64,000 bases of DNA from Centroberyx gerrardi (taxonomy: Eukaryota > Chordata > Actinopteri > Beryciformes > Berycidae). A model generated the notes under the pieces. It was not told where the DNA came from, did not search any database, and saw nothing but the letters and a program-made list of their open reading frames with translations. Position numbers and translations under genes: made by a program. The stretch is from positions 16,326,676-16,390,675 of the forward strand of contig NC_136016.1 of NCBI RefSeq assembly GCF_048128805.1, given 5' to 3'. Positions 22,301 through 33,497 of this stretch are shown piece after piece (position 1 is the stretch's first letter; each line of letters begins with the position of its first letter).

Positions 22301-25300
22301 TTCCTCCTGATCTCATGGAGGAAAATCATTTTATAAAAGCCAAAAGCTCAAATTTTGCATTTCTCCAAGATTGTAAAAAGAGCAAACGAGAGCATAGCAT
22401 TACGTAATTTAACGCTTTCAATCAGAACTAAATGCACCCTGCAGACAAGTCTTGCCACAGGAAGCGTCAGGTTCTGACTGATATTGTGTCTCTGTTGTGT
22501 CTAGACACCTTCACGGACACAGCCATCAGCTCCACCCGCGTCAATGGAGAACACAAGGAGAAGGTGTTGCAGAGATGGGAGGGAGGAGACAGTAATGGAG
22601 AGAGTTATGACCTGGAGAATGATGCAGTGAGTCTCTCCATCTCTCTTACACACATACAAACACCAACCAACAGACAAATTATGTAAAATACCTCTTGGCC
22701 TCAGAAATGGTATATTCATTTACACCCTCATTCAGAAATAATCGCAAACACATGCACTCCCTCATTTATCTTAGCCTCAGTCTTTTGAAACAAGTGGACT
22801 GTCAAATTGAGATAAATGACATAGGAAATCACAGCTTCCGTAGATATGATCCACTATTTGAGCGTTATTTCAAATTACTGATTATTATCATGCCCTGAAC
22901 CTTGATGAATGCATCCAGTGAAACTCAAAACTGTGGTCTATTTTTTTTTCTTTTCTCCTTAGTCCAATGGCTGGGATGCCAACGAGATGTTCCGTTACAA
23001 TGAAGTGAAATACGGAGTCACGTCAACATACGACGCCAGCCTCTCCATGTACACGTAAGTTCTCATATGGATTCAGTGACCTGCGGAATTATTATTCAGT
23101 TATTATAAAGATGTGCCAAAAAGGCCGTGCTGGAAAGGAAATGACACAAGTAATGACCTAGAGTAACATCAAAAAGTATTCCCCCCTGTTTCATTTTCTG
23201 CATTTTTGTCACATCTTATTGTGGATTCTACTTGTTTATCAAGTCAAAAAAACAACTCAAGTCTGAGAGAAAAATAGAAGCTGGTGCTTCTCTTATTTGT
23301 TTGGTGTCCAAGGTAATCAAACAGGCAATGTCACGGTGTCAAAAAGTAATGCGACTAATAAGACTTGAAGGGAGTATATTGGCTTAAAATCCTAACTTCA
23401 CTGCCACCTTGCATCAAGATAAATATGTTACATTTTAGGCTAAAATTCCCTCTGGTTATTTCTCCATTTACTATGGGGGAAATTACAAGTGAGAATCAAC
23501 TCTTGTGTGCATTTTATGCACCCTAGATGGCAGTGATGTCCAGTCATGTGCCATTGAGGGCCAAGAGTATGCAGGTTTTCACCCCAACCAAATACTCCAG
23601 CTGATTTCACTACTTAGCACAACTTCAGAGATATCCATATTAGATTTTATATAATTTTTTTGCATCTTCTCCTTATTCTACCCCCACCCCCATTTTCTCT
23701 CTCTCTCTCCCCCCAGTGTGCCGCTGGAGAGGGGGAGCTCAGAGGGCTACCGGCAGAGGGAGGCACGCGCCGCTCGCCTGGCCAGTGAGATTGAGTCCAG
23801 CCCCCAGTATCGCCACCGTGTCAGCCTGGAAAATGAGGAGGGCAAGAGCGAGGAGGAAAAGTACAGTGCCGTGGTGCGGGACGGTGGTGATCGTGAGAGG
23901 GGCCGCGAGAGCCCCCGCGACAGGGAGCGTGAGAGAGGCCGAGACAGTCCTGGAGCCAGCAGCAGGTGAGAGGGGTGGTGCTTAGGGGGTTTGTTGGGCA
24001 GGTAGATGCCATCAAGGAACAGTCTAGAAAAAGTCATTAAGAAGGTGAGCGGCACAGAAAATTTCTCGGATTCTTGTGACCGCAATCCTTATTATTCCAT
24101 CAGATTTGTATACTACAGTCAAATTTGGCGGGACAATTTCTGGTCCATGGCCTATGTTTTGCCCCCAGTATGTGATATATTATCCTTCTTTCTTTGTCAG
24201 GGATGGCAAGTACATTCCGTTACCCCAGCGTCAGAGAGAGATGAACCGGGAACGAGAGCGAGCCGAGAGAGGCCCCGGTGGGCCTCCACCTCACAACCGC
24301 CTAAGTGGAGGTTACCGCTCCACCCCTCCATCCTCTTCTTCCTCCCCCAGACCCCCCTTGCCCTCTGCTGCCGGCCCCCAACCTGGTGTCTCCCCCGCGG
24401 AGCGAAACAGCCCCCTGTCTGGCCGAGGCGGGGCCTACGCTCCCCACCACCCCCAGGGAAGCCCCAGCCCAGGCCCCGGCTCCGGCCCTGCAAGCCCCTA
24501 CACCCCTGCCTCCTCTGGGGGACCGGCCACCGCAGCCTCGGCTTCAGCTGCCCCGTCCCCAGCCAGCCCCCCCGCCCCACACGGACACACTGTCCCCCAC
24601 TCCCACTCACTCCCACACTCGCTGTCAGATGCTGGCAGGCCTGTCAATGGAGGTGAGTGGAATGTGTGAACTTGTCTCAAAGATGTGTTTTACCAACATA
24701 TTGGCATGTTGCTCGTGAAACATGTATTGGAAAGAGGATAAGACAACTTCTTTTTGTCCCTTTCAGTGTCAGCCAGAACATCTCCCAAAGCCCAAAGACC
24801 TCCACAGTCGAGTAGAACAGTCCGCACTCCAAACTCACACACTCAGTCAACAGGTACACAGTCTGCTGTCACATCTTGCCAATTACTTTTCTAAAATGCA
24901 CACCTTTTTATTATTAATGAACTTCGCTTAAAACCTAACCTCTGTTTTTCCCTCATCCTCTTCCAGCCACTCGCTCTCCTAAATCAGGCCCCTCCCAGGA
25001 CACGCCTTATTTGGACACATCGTCTGTCTCCATGCCCGCCCAGAAGACGTCTGGCCCCGCCCCTCTCTTCCCTGTAGATGGTAATGTCCCAACCTTCGCC
25101 TCCTGTTCCTGTTTTAGTTAGACCTCCAGTCAAATCAAAGTCAAAACCATTTTTAATCTGTAATGAAGTGAGCTCCGTCTGCCGTAATGAGAGGGTCATC
25201 TCATAGGAGAAAGTGACAGGTGTTGAAGTTGGAATCCAATGAAGCATTCTCTGCATTTACAGAGAAACTAATTACTTCTGTTTGTCTGTCTCTTCTTCAC

Positions 25301-28300
25301 AGTGAACGAGATCCTTAGCACAGCTGCAAAAGAGCGCTCAGCCGAGAGCCCCAGCAGCACAGAGGACGGCAAGAGTAGTAAAGGTGTGTGTGTGCAGGAT
25401 TTGAAATTGGTACCAGTCAATTGCTGGAAAATTTTTGCTGTGACTTTCAGTTGACTTTCAACTGAACTAGACACATAAGCCACTTTGGCTTTTTGATGAT
25501 TTAGTTGGCTGGTGAAATCCACTAGCCACGGCGCCCAGATGACTGAAAAGTTGCATGCCTTGCGTGTTTGTTTGTGCATGCACTGACAGTAGTTGTCTCT
25601 GTGTTGTAGTAATTAAGATTATAAAACTTTAGAGTACTTCTGCTCTCAAACTATATCAAGGCCCAAAAATGCATTTCACTGCTGTTGGTGGTTTTATTTT
25701 AATCTTTTCACATTTGTTTGGTATTTTCACCTTCGGTTCCTCTCCCTTCCTCCAGCTCCCTCGGTTCAGCAAAGGTCGCAGATTGAGGAGCTGCGTAAAT
25801 TTGGCAAGGAATTCAGGGTAAGAGTTCACCAGCCTCTCCATGAAGCGTGAAAAAGGAAATCTGTAACCAATCCAAAGGGCAGTGTCCTCAGAAACCACTG
25901 GTGTTACACTGCCACATGTTTCTTCATATGAACACTGAAGTGATTTTTTTTTTTTTTGGTATATATTCGGTTGACTTACTCATTCGTCAGCTAGGACAGT
26001 ATGCTATTGAAAATATGCTATTGAAAATATTCTCACTCTTTCTGCAAGTCCCGCAAGTTAGAGTACAGCATAGCTAAATGGTATGCAGAATACAAATCCA
26101 AAACCCAGCCAAGTCTCTGAAATGTTGACTCATAATGTTACTTAGCCAAAAAATTACTTGAGTAATATTTTGTGTTTTCTAAAGCTATTGAAGAACATAG
26201 GCTATCCTTATTCAGAACTGCTTTCACTTTGCTCTCACCTAAATCTAATTGGTCTCTCTCAGTAGATGATAACGTTCTATGTAAACTGTGATGAATGTAA
26301 GTTGGACAAATCACACATTAGGGATGCACGGATACATTTTGGGTTTTTTTTTTTCTTTTTTTTTTTTAGACCGATATCCAATATTTTCCCACCCATGTCT
26401 GTCGATACAGATATGCATTTATGTAAGAATCTTAGTACAAATGCAGGTGCAAAACAGGTTAAGCTTTACAGACGTGTATTAAGTGATACCTAGTAAAAAT
26501 GGTCACAAAAATGCCAATTCCACAATCAGCCAAACATCGGCAGTAAAAATCTCGGACCAATGCAGATATTGCTTTTTAAAGCTGATATTGGCCGATAGTC
26601 TGCCCTTATATCTGTGTATCAGTGCATCCCTATCAGGCATTGAAGTTAGTATTTGGCAACTAGAGTTAAAATTGCAGTTAACTGATGTATTGGCCTACAA
26701 ATCCAAAGCAGAAAAAGGCCAGATTCAGACCTTGACTTGTGTGTCACCAGTGGAAAATGTTAGTCTGCTGCCCTGGAAGTATATTTATCCACTCGCTTAA
26801 CCTCCATCCCTCCCCTTTTCTCTGTCCCCCCATCCCTCTTGCTCCCCCAGCTCCAGTCTAGTGGCGGCAACTCTAGTTCTCCCAGCTCCCCAGCAGCAGC
26901 GACCCCTCCTGCCTCGAGTGAGATAGCTCAGCCCGGCCCAGCCAAACCCTCCCCATCAGATGCTCACCCAGCCTCAGAAGCTAAACCCCAGCCCCCAGCT
27001 CCCAGCCCTTCGCAGCCCCAGCCTCAGCCCTCACCGGCACCTGCTGAGGACCCAACCAAGGACGCCGCCGCTGCACCTAGCGCCACAACAACCGCCACCA
27101 CGGGACCCATTTCAGACAGGCAGTCGCCAGCCGTCCCACAGCCAGCCAGGACACCAGGAAGCGAGGAGGGCAGGTCAGACACAACAGAGAGGACAGAGGG
27201 TGTGGCTGAGTAAGTCATGAATAGGGGACTAGAGATTTGTCATAGTAAACAGATTAGATAGCTAAATTACTTCCGGCATTCTGATGTGATATCAATATTT
27301 TAGTTTGAGCACAATTTTTTTCTTTTCTCCTAGCCAAGTGAAGAAGTCAACGCTAAACCCCAACGCTAAAGAGTTCAACCCTGTCAAACCTCAACCAATG
27401 GTAAGCCAACAGATTCCTGTCAAAACCTTGCAATGTAAAAAAAGTTGCTCAAACTTCATTATCTTGGTTAAAGGCAGTGTAGTATTTAGAGGACAGTTGA
27501 CGTATGCGGTATGTCTGTCAGGCCTGGAAATTTATAAAGATGGAATTTGGTCGTTTCAAGATCATGAAAAGTTTCACAAAAGCGTGGAAAAGTATTGAAA
27601 ATATTGATGTCCGGTCCCAATAGTCATTACTACACATATTTTGTAGATGTAGACCAACTGTCATTTGACTTTTTTGTTGTTGTGAAGAATAGTCTTCGGT
27701 TATAAAGTCATCTGGCCTAGTTGACAGTCATATTGCCCAGCCATTATCAGCATACATCATGTTAAAAGCAGGCCAAAATCTTCAAATGCAGTCAAGAAAA
27801 TATAAATGGAAAATGTGTAGAAACCCTGTTAGTTCAGTGAGATGCAGATGTATTTAGCTCTGGTTGTTTTGTCCCACAGTCGAAGCCCAACACTGCGCCC
27901 ACCCCACCGCGGCCCACTCCTCCAAGCCCAGTCGTCCTTCAGCACCCAGGGGGGCAGGGACCACTCTACAATACCCCCTACCTCTCCTATGTCTCACAGA
28001 TCCACCCTGTGCAGGTACACGTACAAAATACCTTTTACATAGGCAGCTCTGTTTCTGTTTCAAATACTCATTTAAGCGCTTTTGGTATAGGAAATGTTTG
28101 GAAGTACAACAAACCCTAGCTCTGCAGCTGTGACTGTTTTCATGGTTTCAACAGCTAATTTGTTTTCTTTGCTACCAAAGTAGTTTTAAGAATTGCAAAA
28201 TCTGACTGAACACAAGTGGCTAGTGGCTAGAATTAATAGACATCAAATTTTAATTTCAAGCCCCCATGAGAAAGCATCCAGTTTTGCTGAATTTGTTCCA

Positions 28301-31300
28301 TGCTGCTGTTTTTTGTGTTGACTTCTTCCTGTTCACTGTGTCTCACCAGCCCCCAATGTACCAGTACGCCATGTCTACAGTCAACCAGGGAAAATACAGG
28401 GGCAAAGGTAAGGGTGCTGTCCCTCTCTCCAGTGCTGTGTGAAGAGTTCCCCCGGGCCTTGAAAATCTTTGAAAGTTTGTGGACTTGAGAAAAATAAAAT
28501 AAGGCCTTAAAGGTTTTTGAAAATGGATAGGTGGCCTTGAAAGTACCCTCAAACACACTTCTCATAGAAGCTCACAGAGGCTTTATTAAGGTTTTCAGGC
28601 ATAGTGCTGAGTCTGGAGCAGGTTATGACTTTCATGTCATTATTACTGAGATGACTGGGGGAATTCCTACATCAGTGATCCTATTCTTAAAGGTTCCATA
28701 AATGCCAGCCAGCATATCAGACTGTACAAGGTTACAATAACTGGCAACACAACAGCGCAGTGATGTCTGAAAAACTGCTTCACACTGTATCTGTAATGTT
28801 TTGGAAAAGTTTACGATGCAATCAGATGTTGTTTTGGCCTGTGGGGTTCTGTTGTCTTCATATTTCTGTCCCTCCCCAGGCCCAGTAGTGGCACAGCGCT
28901 CTGACCACGGTACCTCGGCACCCCCCATGCTGCAAGCTGCGGCGTCAGCGGCTGGGGCCCCGCTGGTGGCCTCACCCTACCCTCAGTCCTACCTGCAGTA
29001 CAACCCGCAGCAGTACGGCCAGCAGCAGGTCATCCAGGCCATGGCGCCCTACCCTGGACCGGTAGGACTGTGGGGACACAATCAATTTTCATGATGGCAA
29101 AAAACTAGGAAAATAACACCCAGGTTGAAAATGGGTTGCTTTAAACCCACATATTCCTGAATTCTAAAACGCATGTATACCAGCATTTGCTCTGGAAGCT
29201 TGTTTAAATGCGAGTCAAATTCTAACCTTCTAATTCACTGGCTGGATTTCACTCCAATACATTAACTGTGCAACAATCTCTGCACAGGAAAGTGAGCCCC
29301 GTTATTTCCACAGGGAGGGAATCATGTAAGGTCAAAACTAAAGGTCAGAATGGAGGGATTATAATGATGGTGTAAATAGAGAGAGAAGGGGTGAGTCTTT
29401 AACTTTGAGAGCTCATTATTCAACCGAGTGCCAAAGTGAAGAAGAGAGGAGGCTAATAAGAGCCCCTTGAGGTAATGAAGCTCCTGTATCTCGCCCCCGC
29501 ATTTAGGAAAATAATGTGATATTGAAAATTACTTGATTTTTTGCTCTCTCTCTCCCTCTCCAGCCTATGTACTCCATGCTGCAGGGTGGAGCCAGGATGA
29601 TAGGTCAAGGCGGGGGTCCCCACCCTCAGGCCCTGGGACCCCCAGGAGGCCCCCAGTTCCCTGCACAGGGAGACGGACCTCAGGGCCCACAGCAGGGCAT
29701 CTACGGTGGGTAACACCAAACACACAGGGCAATGAATGAGAAGACACTTGTAATGACTAGTTCACATGATGCTGACAGCGTTGTTTTAGCCAACTGTACA
29801 ATGACAGACAATGGACATCGTGAACATGCAATACACTGTATAATATGCAAGTATGATATGGTATATGGAAGTGGCATTCAGCCAGAGCGATATTCCAGAC
29901 CAGCCGGAGTGGGTTATTAAGTAAGTTTAGGATATGAAGGATATGATTAGGGGTTTAGGATATGAAGGATATGATTAGGGGGATGAAAGACTTTTTAGTT
30001 CTGTTTTGCATATCAATACCTTTGATTCCAGTCATTTAGTCAAGAGGCATTTTAGAAATTGCATGATCAAAAATGGTCTCATGATATACTGACAGTAAAA
30101 TATTCATACATATAGCTGTCAGGAGACTTAATTGAATGTGGCCTACTAAAAAAGTCATAATGACACTGTTTATCTTTGCTCTCTGAAGCTCCCCAGTCGT
30201 TCACCCACCACTCGGGTGCAGTGCATCAGCCGCAGCCCTCCAGCACCCCCACAGGCAACCAGCCCCCACCTCAGCACGCCGCCCCTAGCCCCGGACAGGT
30301 AAGACCCCTTGGATCTCCCAAATGATACCAGGATACTGTTTTCTAATCCAGTCCATCTGACGGCGTGATGTCTCCTCCTCAGAATGCCCAGTCGGGCCCC
30401 CAGCCTCAGTCCCTGTACCACTCAGGTCCCCTGTCGGCGCCCACCCCTCCCAACATGCCGCCGGGCCACACGTCTCCACAGGGCTCCTACCCCATTCAGG
30501 GCTACAGCATCCACAGCCACCAGGGCATCCCACACACATACCCCCTGGGACAGTTAGCGCAGGTACGGATCCAGCATGCTTCCTCTCTTTCGTATAGAGG
30601 TTACTAGTGATGCTGTTTGGTCGCTGTTCCTTCTCGTGCATCACAGAAAAAATGACTTCTGATAGGATTTGTAGGCCTAAAACACACAAAATGTTGTATA
30701 AAAATGTTATTTAGTATGACAGAAGGTTCTGTAATTGTGCTAAATAGGGATGCACCGATCATAGTTGGCTGATACACATTCTAAATGTGTAATCTGTGAT
30801 TGGCTGTCATCACCGTTTCGACTGCACAATCACATTATAGGCCTACCTTCGTTATTTAAGCTCATGAGCCATTTGACAATAATTGAATGCAGGATTCTTT
30901 TTTGGTGTGTTTTTGTTTTTTAATAGAGAACGGGCCCATCTGTTCTCTTAAGTGACCTTGCTGTTTTTACAGAATTGCCAGAAGCATAGCACAGAGAGAG
31001 ATTTTATCATTTAATTTTGTTCCTTTCTGAGCAGAGCACTTTTAAAGTGTTTGATTATTTTGTTAATTTGCTATTTCCAACTCTTAATAAGCACCGACTA
31101 CTCATTTCTGATGTGGTGTTATGAATATCATAGCTTGTATGATTAGAAACAGTTAAATGTAGATGCTGCTATAAGTGCTGCCTTAATGAAAATTTTAAAA
31201 CTTTGTCAAGAGGTGAGTCACCAAGCACACACAGTACACGCAGTAACTTTTTGGATAAAAACTATGGTTTATTTACATGTGGTTAGGCCAGAAATGTCAT

Positions 31301-32172
31301 GCAGCCATAAGAACAATGAAATGTTACTGTTTATGCTTGCTGTGCACTTTTACTTGATGCGCTGTTGTTAGGAAGTCTGGGTAAAACGTCACCGATCCAT
31401 TTCAATTGGCAATCGGTGATCAGCCAATCACATTGTTACAAAAATTGGTCCCAGAAAACCTCATCAGTGCATCCCTAGTGCAAAAACTGTATATTTTTTT
31501 GATCAGCGTTGCTTTAATTGGAACCATTTTTCTGATCTTGATGTGGTCTGTCCGTCTCCCGGCTGCTCAGGCCCATGTGCAGGGGGCGATGTCGGGTCCC
31601 CACCACTCGGGGAGCCACGGTCAGCCCCAGTTAGTGATGTTGCAGCCTCCTCCCCAGCAGGGTCCCGGCTCCGTGCCCCAGCACCCGCAGCACGGACCCC
31701 AGCAAGGAGCACACTTCTACATAGGACATCCACAAGGTACGGGGCCTTAAATGTTGGAGAACAGGCCGCATATCGTACGTATTTGGCCGATAAAGATGAT
31801 TCTGAAGTTCTTTTTACATTGATATTTTAGTCATTTAGCTCACTGTCTTATCCAGAGTGAGCAGGTAGGGGTTTCTTACTCAAAAACATTTCCAGCAGGA
31901 CACATGGTAGATGGTCATCACTCGCAGGCTGTTGTACTTATTAGACCTGTGACCTTTCAGTTGCAGAACAGTCTTGTTAACCACTAGGCCACCCTACTGC
32001 CTGTATATCCTCAAATAAGAACAGTATTTGGTCTTTCGACAGCTAAGTTGGATCGCAGTAAATGGTTTCTCAGTTGAATTTATATTGTTTTTTTGTTTTT
32101 TTCCCCTGTTTACCTCCCACAGCGATGCAGGTACAAACACACCCTTCTCCCTTCCATCCTCCTGGAAACTGA
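19351..32172 (+). CDS. atxn2l: Ataxin-2-like protein (23 exons)
   Basis: ATXN2L is an RNA-associated protein of stress granules and P-bodies. Exons: 19351-19475, 20583-20622, 20918-20974, 21501-21572, 21784-21943, 22505-22626, 22963-23054, 23717-23965, 24201-24652, 24767-24853, 24967-25080, 25303-25383, 25756-25817, 26851-27209, 27334-27400, 27880-28014, 28350-28407, 28880-29061, 29564-29705, 30189-30298, 30383-30562, 31571-31736, 32123-32172; phases close to 1053 residues (human 1075). Order: short polyQ start, LSm domain from residue 56 (VFEGVYNNARMLHFLTAVVG), LsmAD (NGEHKEKVLQRWEGGDSN and later EIESSPQYRHRVSLENE), an Arg/Asp/Glu-rich stretch, Pro/Ser-rich disorder, the PABP-binding PAM2 motif STLNPNAKEFNP near 696-707, and a Gln/Pro/His-rich tail. 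The motif VFEGVYNNARMLHFLTAVVG separates it from ATXN2, as does the MLK start. Exon 22 and the last coding exon are the least certain. Confidence 0.95.
21157..21430 (+). mobile_element. tRNA-derived SINE in atxn2l intron 4
   Basis: The head resembles RNA polymerase III promoter boxes (AGCCTGAGGGTTACAGC, then GAAGGTTGCCGGGTT). The body has the TTTTGAGCAGGGCACCTAA motif found in many fish SINEs. The copy is diverged and its ends are approximate. It lies between exons 3 and 4. Confidence 0.55.
26319..26632. mobile_element. hAT-type MITE in atxn2l intron 13
   Basis: Ends TAGGGATGCACGGATAC and GTATCAGTGCATCCCTA are inverted repeats. An 8-bp near duplication flanks the copy (TCACACAT, TCAGGCAT; 6 of 8). 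Poly(T) runs and CCGATAT motifs lie inside. It belongs with the copy at 30745-31477. Confidence 0.8.
29926..29981 (+). repeat. 28-bp perfect tandem duplication
   Basis: Two identical adjacent 28-bp units, each starting TTTAGGATATGAAGG and ending GATTAGGGG, lie in atxn2l intron 19. Identity suggests a recent event. Confidence 0.9.
30745..31477. mobile_element. hAT-type nonautonomous element in atxn2l intron 21
   Basis: Ends TAGGGATGCACCGATC and ATCAGTGCATCCCTA are inverted. Flanks GTGCTAAA (30737-30744) and GTGCAAAA (31478-31485) form a 7-of-8 target duplication. At 733 bp it is longer than its relative at 26319. Short frames inside it show no transposase domain. Confidence 0.8.
31845..31999 (-). 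mobile_element. tRNA-derived SINE, reverse orientation, in atxn2l intron 22
   Basis: Read on the reverse strand it begins GGCAGTAGGGTGGCCTAGTG (tRNA A-box-like). A diverged B box follows, and then a body ending ACCCCTACCTGCTCAC. It shares the body with the copy at 34254-34404. Confidence 0.6.
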
Positions 32173-32888
32173 AGCCACCTGGCCCCCACCCACCTCAACC
32201 CGCCCCTGCGAATGAGCCCCAACATCCCCACAGCCTGCTGGACGTGAGGCCCAGACTGGACATGACTCACACAAACAAAGACTGACAGGATAGTACAGGG
32301 GAGAGAAGAGGACAACAAGTCACACGGCACCTTATTCTTCTGCTGTAAACCTCTTCATCAGTTCAACCTCGGTTTCAGCCCCAAACGAGGAAGACCGCGA
32401 GACTCACGGTGTTTATGATGAAGGCGGCAGACAGCAGCAGCAGCAGCGTCCAATCCTGGCTGCCATCCTGCTCTCTGCTCCAACTCCCTCCCTTTTTAGA
32501 GACATAAGGCATCATGCTGGGCGGACCATTCGGAGAGGAAAATACGTGGATGAATAAAAGGAGCAAACACACTTCCAACATTGTGTTTCTAGCCTTGTGG
32601 GGTTTTTTTTAAGTACCGTGAAACAAATGGGAAATACAAACTGTCGCGGGATTCTCGCGAATTCAGAGCATGTGTCCCCAAGGAATACAGAATATACAGC
32701 ATGAAAGGAGGGAATTGAAGTGGAGAGGGAATTTTTAGTAAAATATATATATCTATTTTTTTTTTTTTTTTTAAACTTGACCCGGTAGTTAAAAACCACC
32801 CCTTTGCCCTTCTTCTCTCCTGTAGGGAAATATAAATAATAAAAAATGGAAAACACAAAAAAATTATTAAAAACAACAATGACCAAAA

Positions 32889-32894
32889 AATAAA
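32889..32894 (+). other. atxn2l poly(A) signal
   Basis: AATAAA lies about 720 bp after the atxn2l stop codon, in an A-rich context with T-rich sequence downstream. An alternative copy lies at 32553-32558 and would give a shorter UTR. Confidence 0.6.
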
Positions 32895-32929
32895 GTTTTC
32901 AACTTAACTACAGAGCTTTGCTTGTTTGA

Positions 32930-32935
32930 TTTATT
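32930..32935 (-). other. Candidate adprh poly(A) signal
   Basis: TTTATT on the plus strand is AATAAA for the reverse-strand gene adprh, 563 bp beyond its stop codon. It lies 36 bp from the atxn2l signal, so the two convergent transcripts may overlap at their tips. Confidence 0.45.
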
Positions 32936-33497
32936 ATATCATTAATTCCGCTTTTTTTCCAGAATAGTTACATTTTTCCTCTGCACTGTGTGAAATAATA
33001 ACGGTAAACAACATTAATGAGACGAAAACATTTCTGTTTCATCTGCTGCATTTCATTTGAAGCTCACTAAACATTTGCTAATAAATCAGGCTGACAAAAA
33101 TTGAATAATTATACCCTAGGGTGCTTTTTGTACCTGCTTTACATTCTCATTAGCTAGGATTCATTCTGCTCAGTAGTACAAGGCAGAATGGTCACTAGGG
33201 GGACCCCTCTTATCACACCAGCTTACTCCCAAAATCATGAGGCACACAGTCCTTGTTGTGGCAGTGGAAATGACTGTTCTCTAGGTTAGTGGGACACTCT
33301 GGTCCCCCTCAGGCTTGGATGACACCACACTTTCTCTGTGACTCCATGACAGCACTCTAGATCAATGTACTACTGAATGCACCAACTACTTTTATGTCAA
33401 TGTGTCAGAGTGTGTGGCCTAGTTTCCCGCTCAGTACGACGGCGTCATGCGACACGTTGGGACACTCTGGCGACGCAGCAGACTGTGACGCCTCTCT

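Noticed and set aside
23160-23460. Possible Tc1-type fragment in atxn2l intron 7
   Set aside because: AAAAAGTATTCCCCCCTG resembles fish transposon ends, but I could not find a matching inverted end or TA duplication.
24006-24656. 216-codon forward frame
   Set aside because: It is an out-of-frame shadow of atxn2l exon 9; the Pro-rich composition leaves several frames open.
32512-32886. 124-codon reverse frame
   Set aside because: It reads through the atxn2l 3' UTR and a poly(T) tract.
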